A stretch of 5,707 bases of DNA from Dehalococcoidales bacterium (GTDB lineage: Bacteria > Chloroflexota > Dehalococcoidia > E44-bin15). The position numbers were made by a program, and so were the translations under genes. Below are positions 5,706-5,707 of this stretch, piece after piece. Position 1 is the first letter of the stretch. Each line of letters opens with the position of its first letter. The notes under the pieces are model-generated. The model had not been told where the DNA came from and did not search any database. It saw only the letters and a list, made by a program, of their open reading frames with translations. The stretch spans positions 1 to 5,707 of the forward strand of contig JAAXQM010000148.1 in assembly GCA_012974295.1 (NCBI GenBank), read 5' to 3'.

Positions 5706-5707
5706 CA

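Overview
The window holds two divergent gene groups separated by a 194-base intergenic region, with a partial gene at the left edge and a truncated gene at the right edge. The gene families (bacterial-type dephospho-CoA kinase, RarA, Hsp20), the intermediate base composition, the three AmmeMemoRadiSam genes and an ADP-forming acyl-CoA synthetase-type subunit suggest an anaerobic bacterium. A Chloroflexota (Dehalococcoidia-like) source is my best guess. It rests on impressions of protein wording and of the hairpin-rich repeat, not on any search.

Left half, minus strand (transcribed from about 2700 toward 1). A tightly packed set encodes the complete AmmeMemoRadiSam trio: radical SAM enzyme (amrS, 2693 to 1662), Memo-like protein (amrB, 1665 to 826) and AMMECR1-domain protein (amrA, 851 to 348). 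The genes overlap by 4 and 26 bases, which points to one translationally coupled operon. The three families recur together in bacteria and archaea, and two of them have human homologues (MEMO1, AMMECR1), yet the reaction they carry out together is not established to my knowledge. This is the closest thing in the window to an undescribed system. After a 145-base gap comes the N-terminal third or less of the AAA+ ATPase RarA, cut by the window edge just after its Walker A motif.

Right half, plus strand. Three genes with gaps of 5 and 24 bases form a coenzyme A-themed operon: coaE (last step of CoA synthesis), a CoA-binding synthetase alpha-type protein without an ATP-grasp domain, and a Nudix hydrolase of the CoA pyrophosphatase type. 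They would make, use and degrade CoA or CoA thioesters. The divergent intergenic region contains two overlapping, oppositely directed sigma70-like promoter candidates.

Right end. Beyond the Nudix gene lies a dense cluster of four short hairpins (5527 to 5610), probably a dispersed palindromic repeat. Directly against it, on the minus strand, is a 5' remnant of a small heat shock protein (Hsp20) gene. Its recognisable reading frame stops after about 30 residues, where the repeat begins. The repeat therefore appears to mark a rearrangement that removed the rest of the gene.
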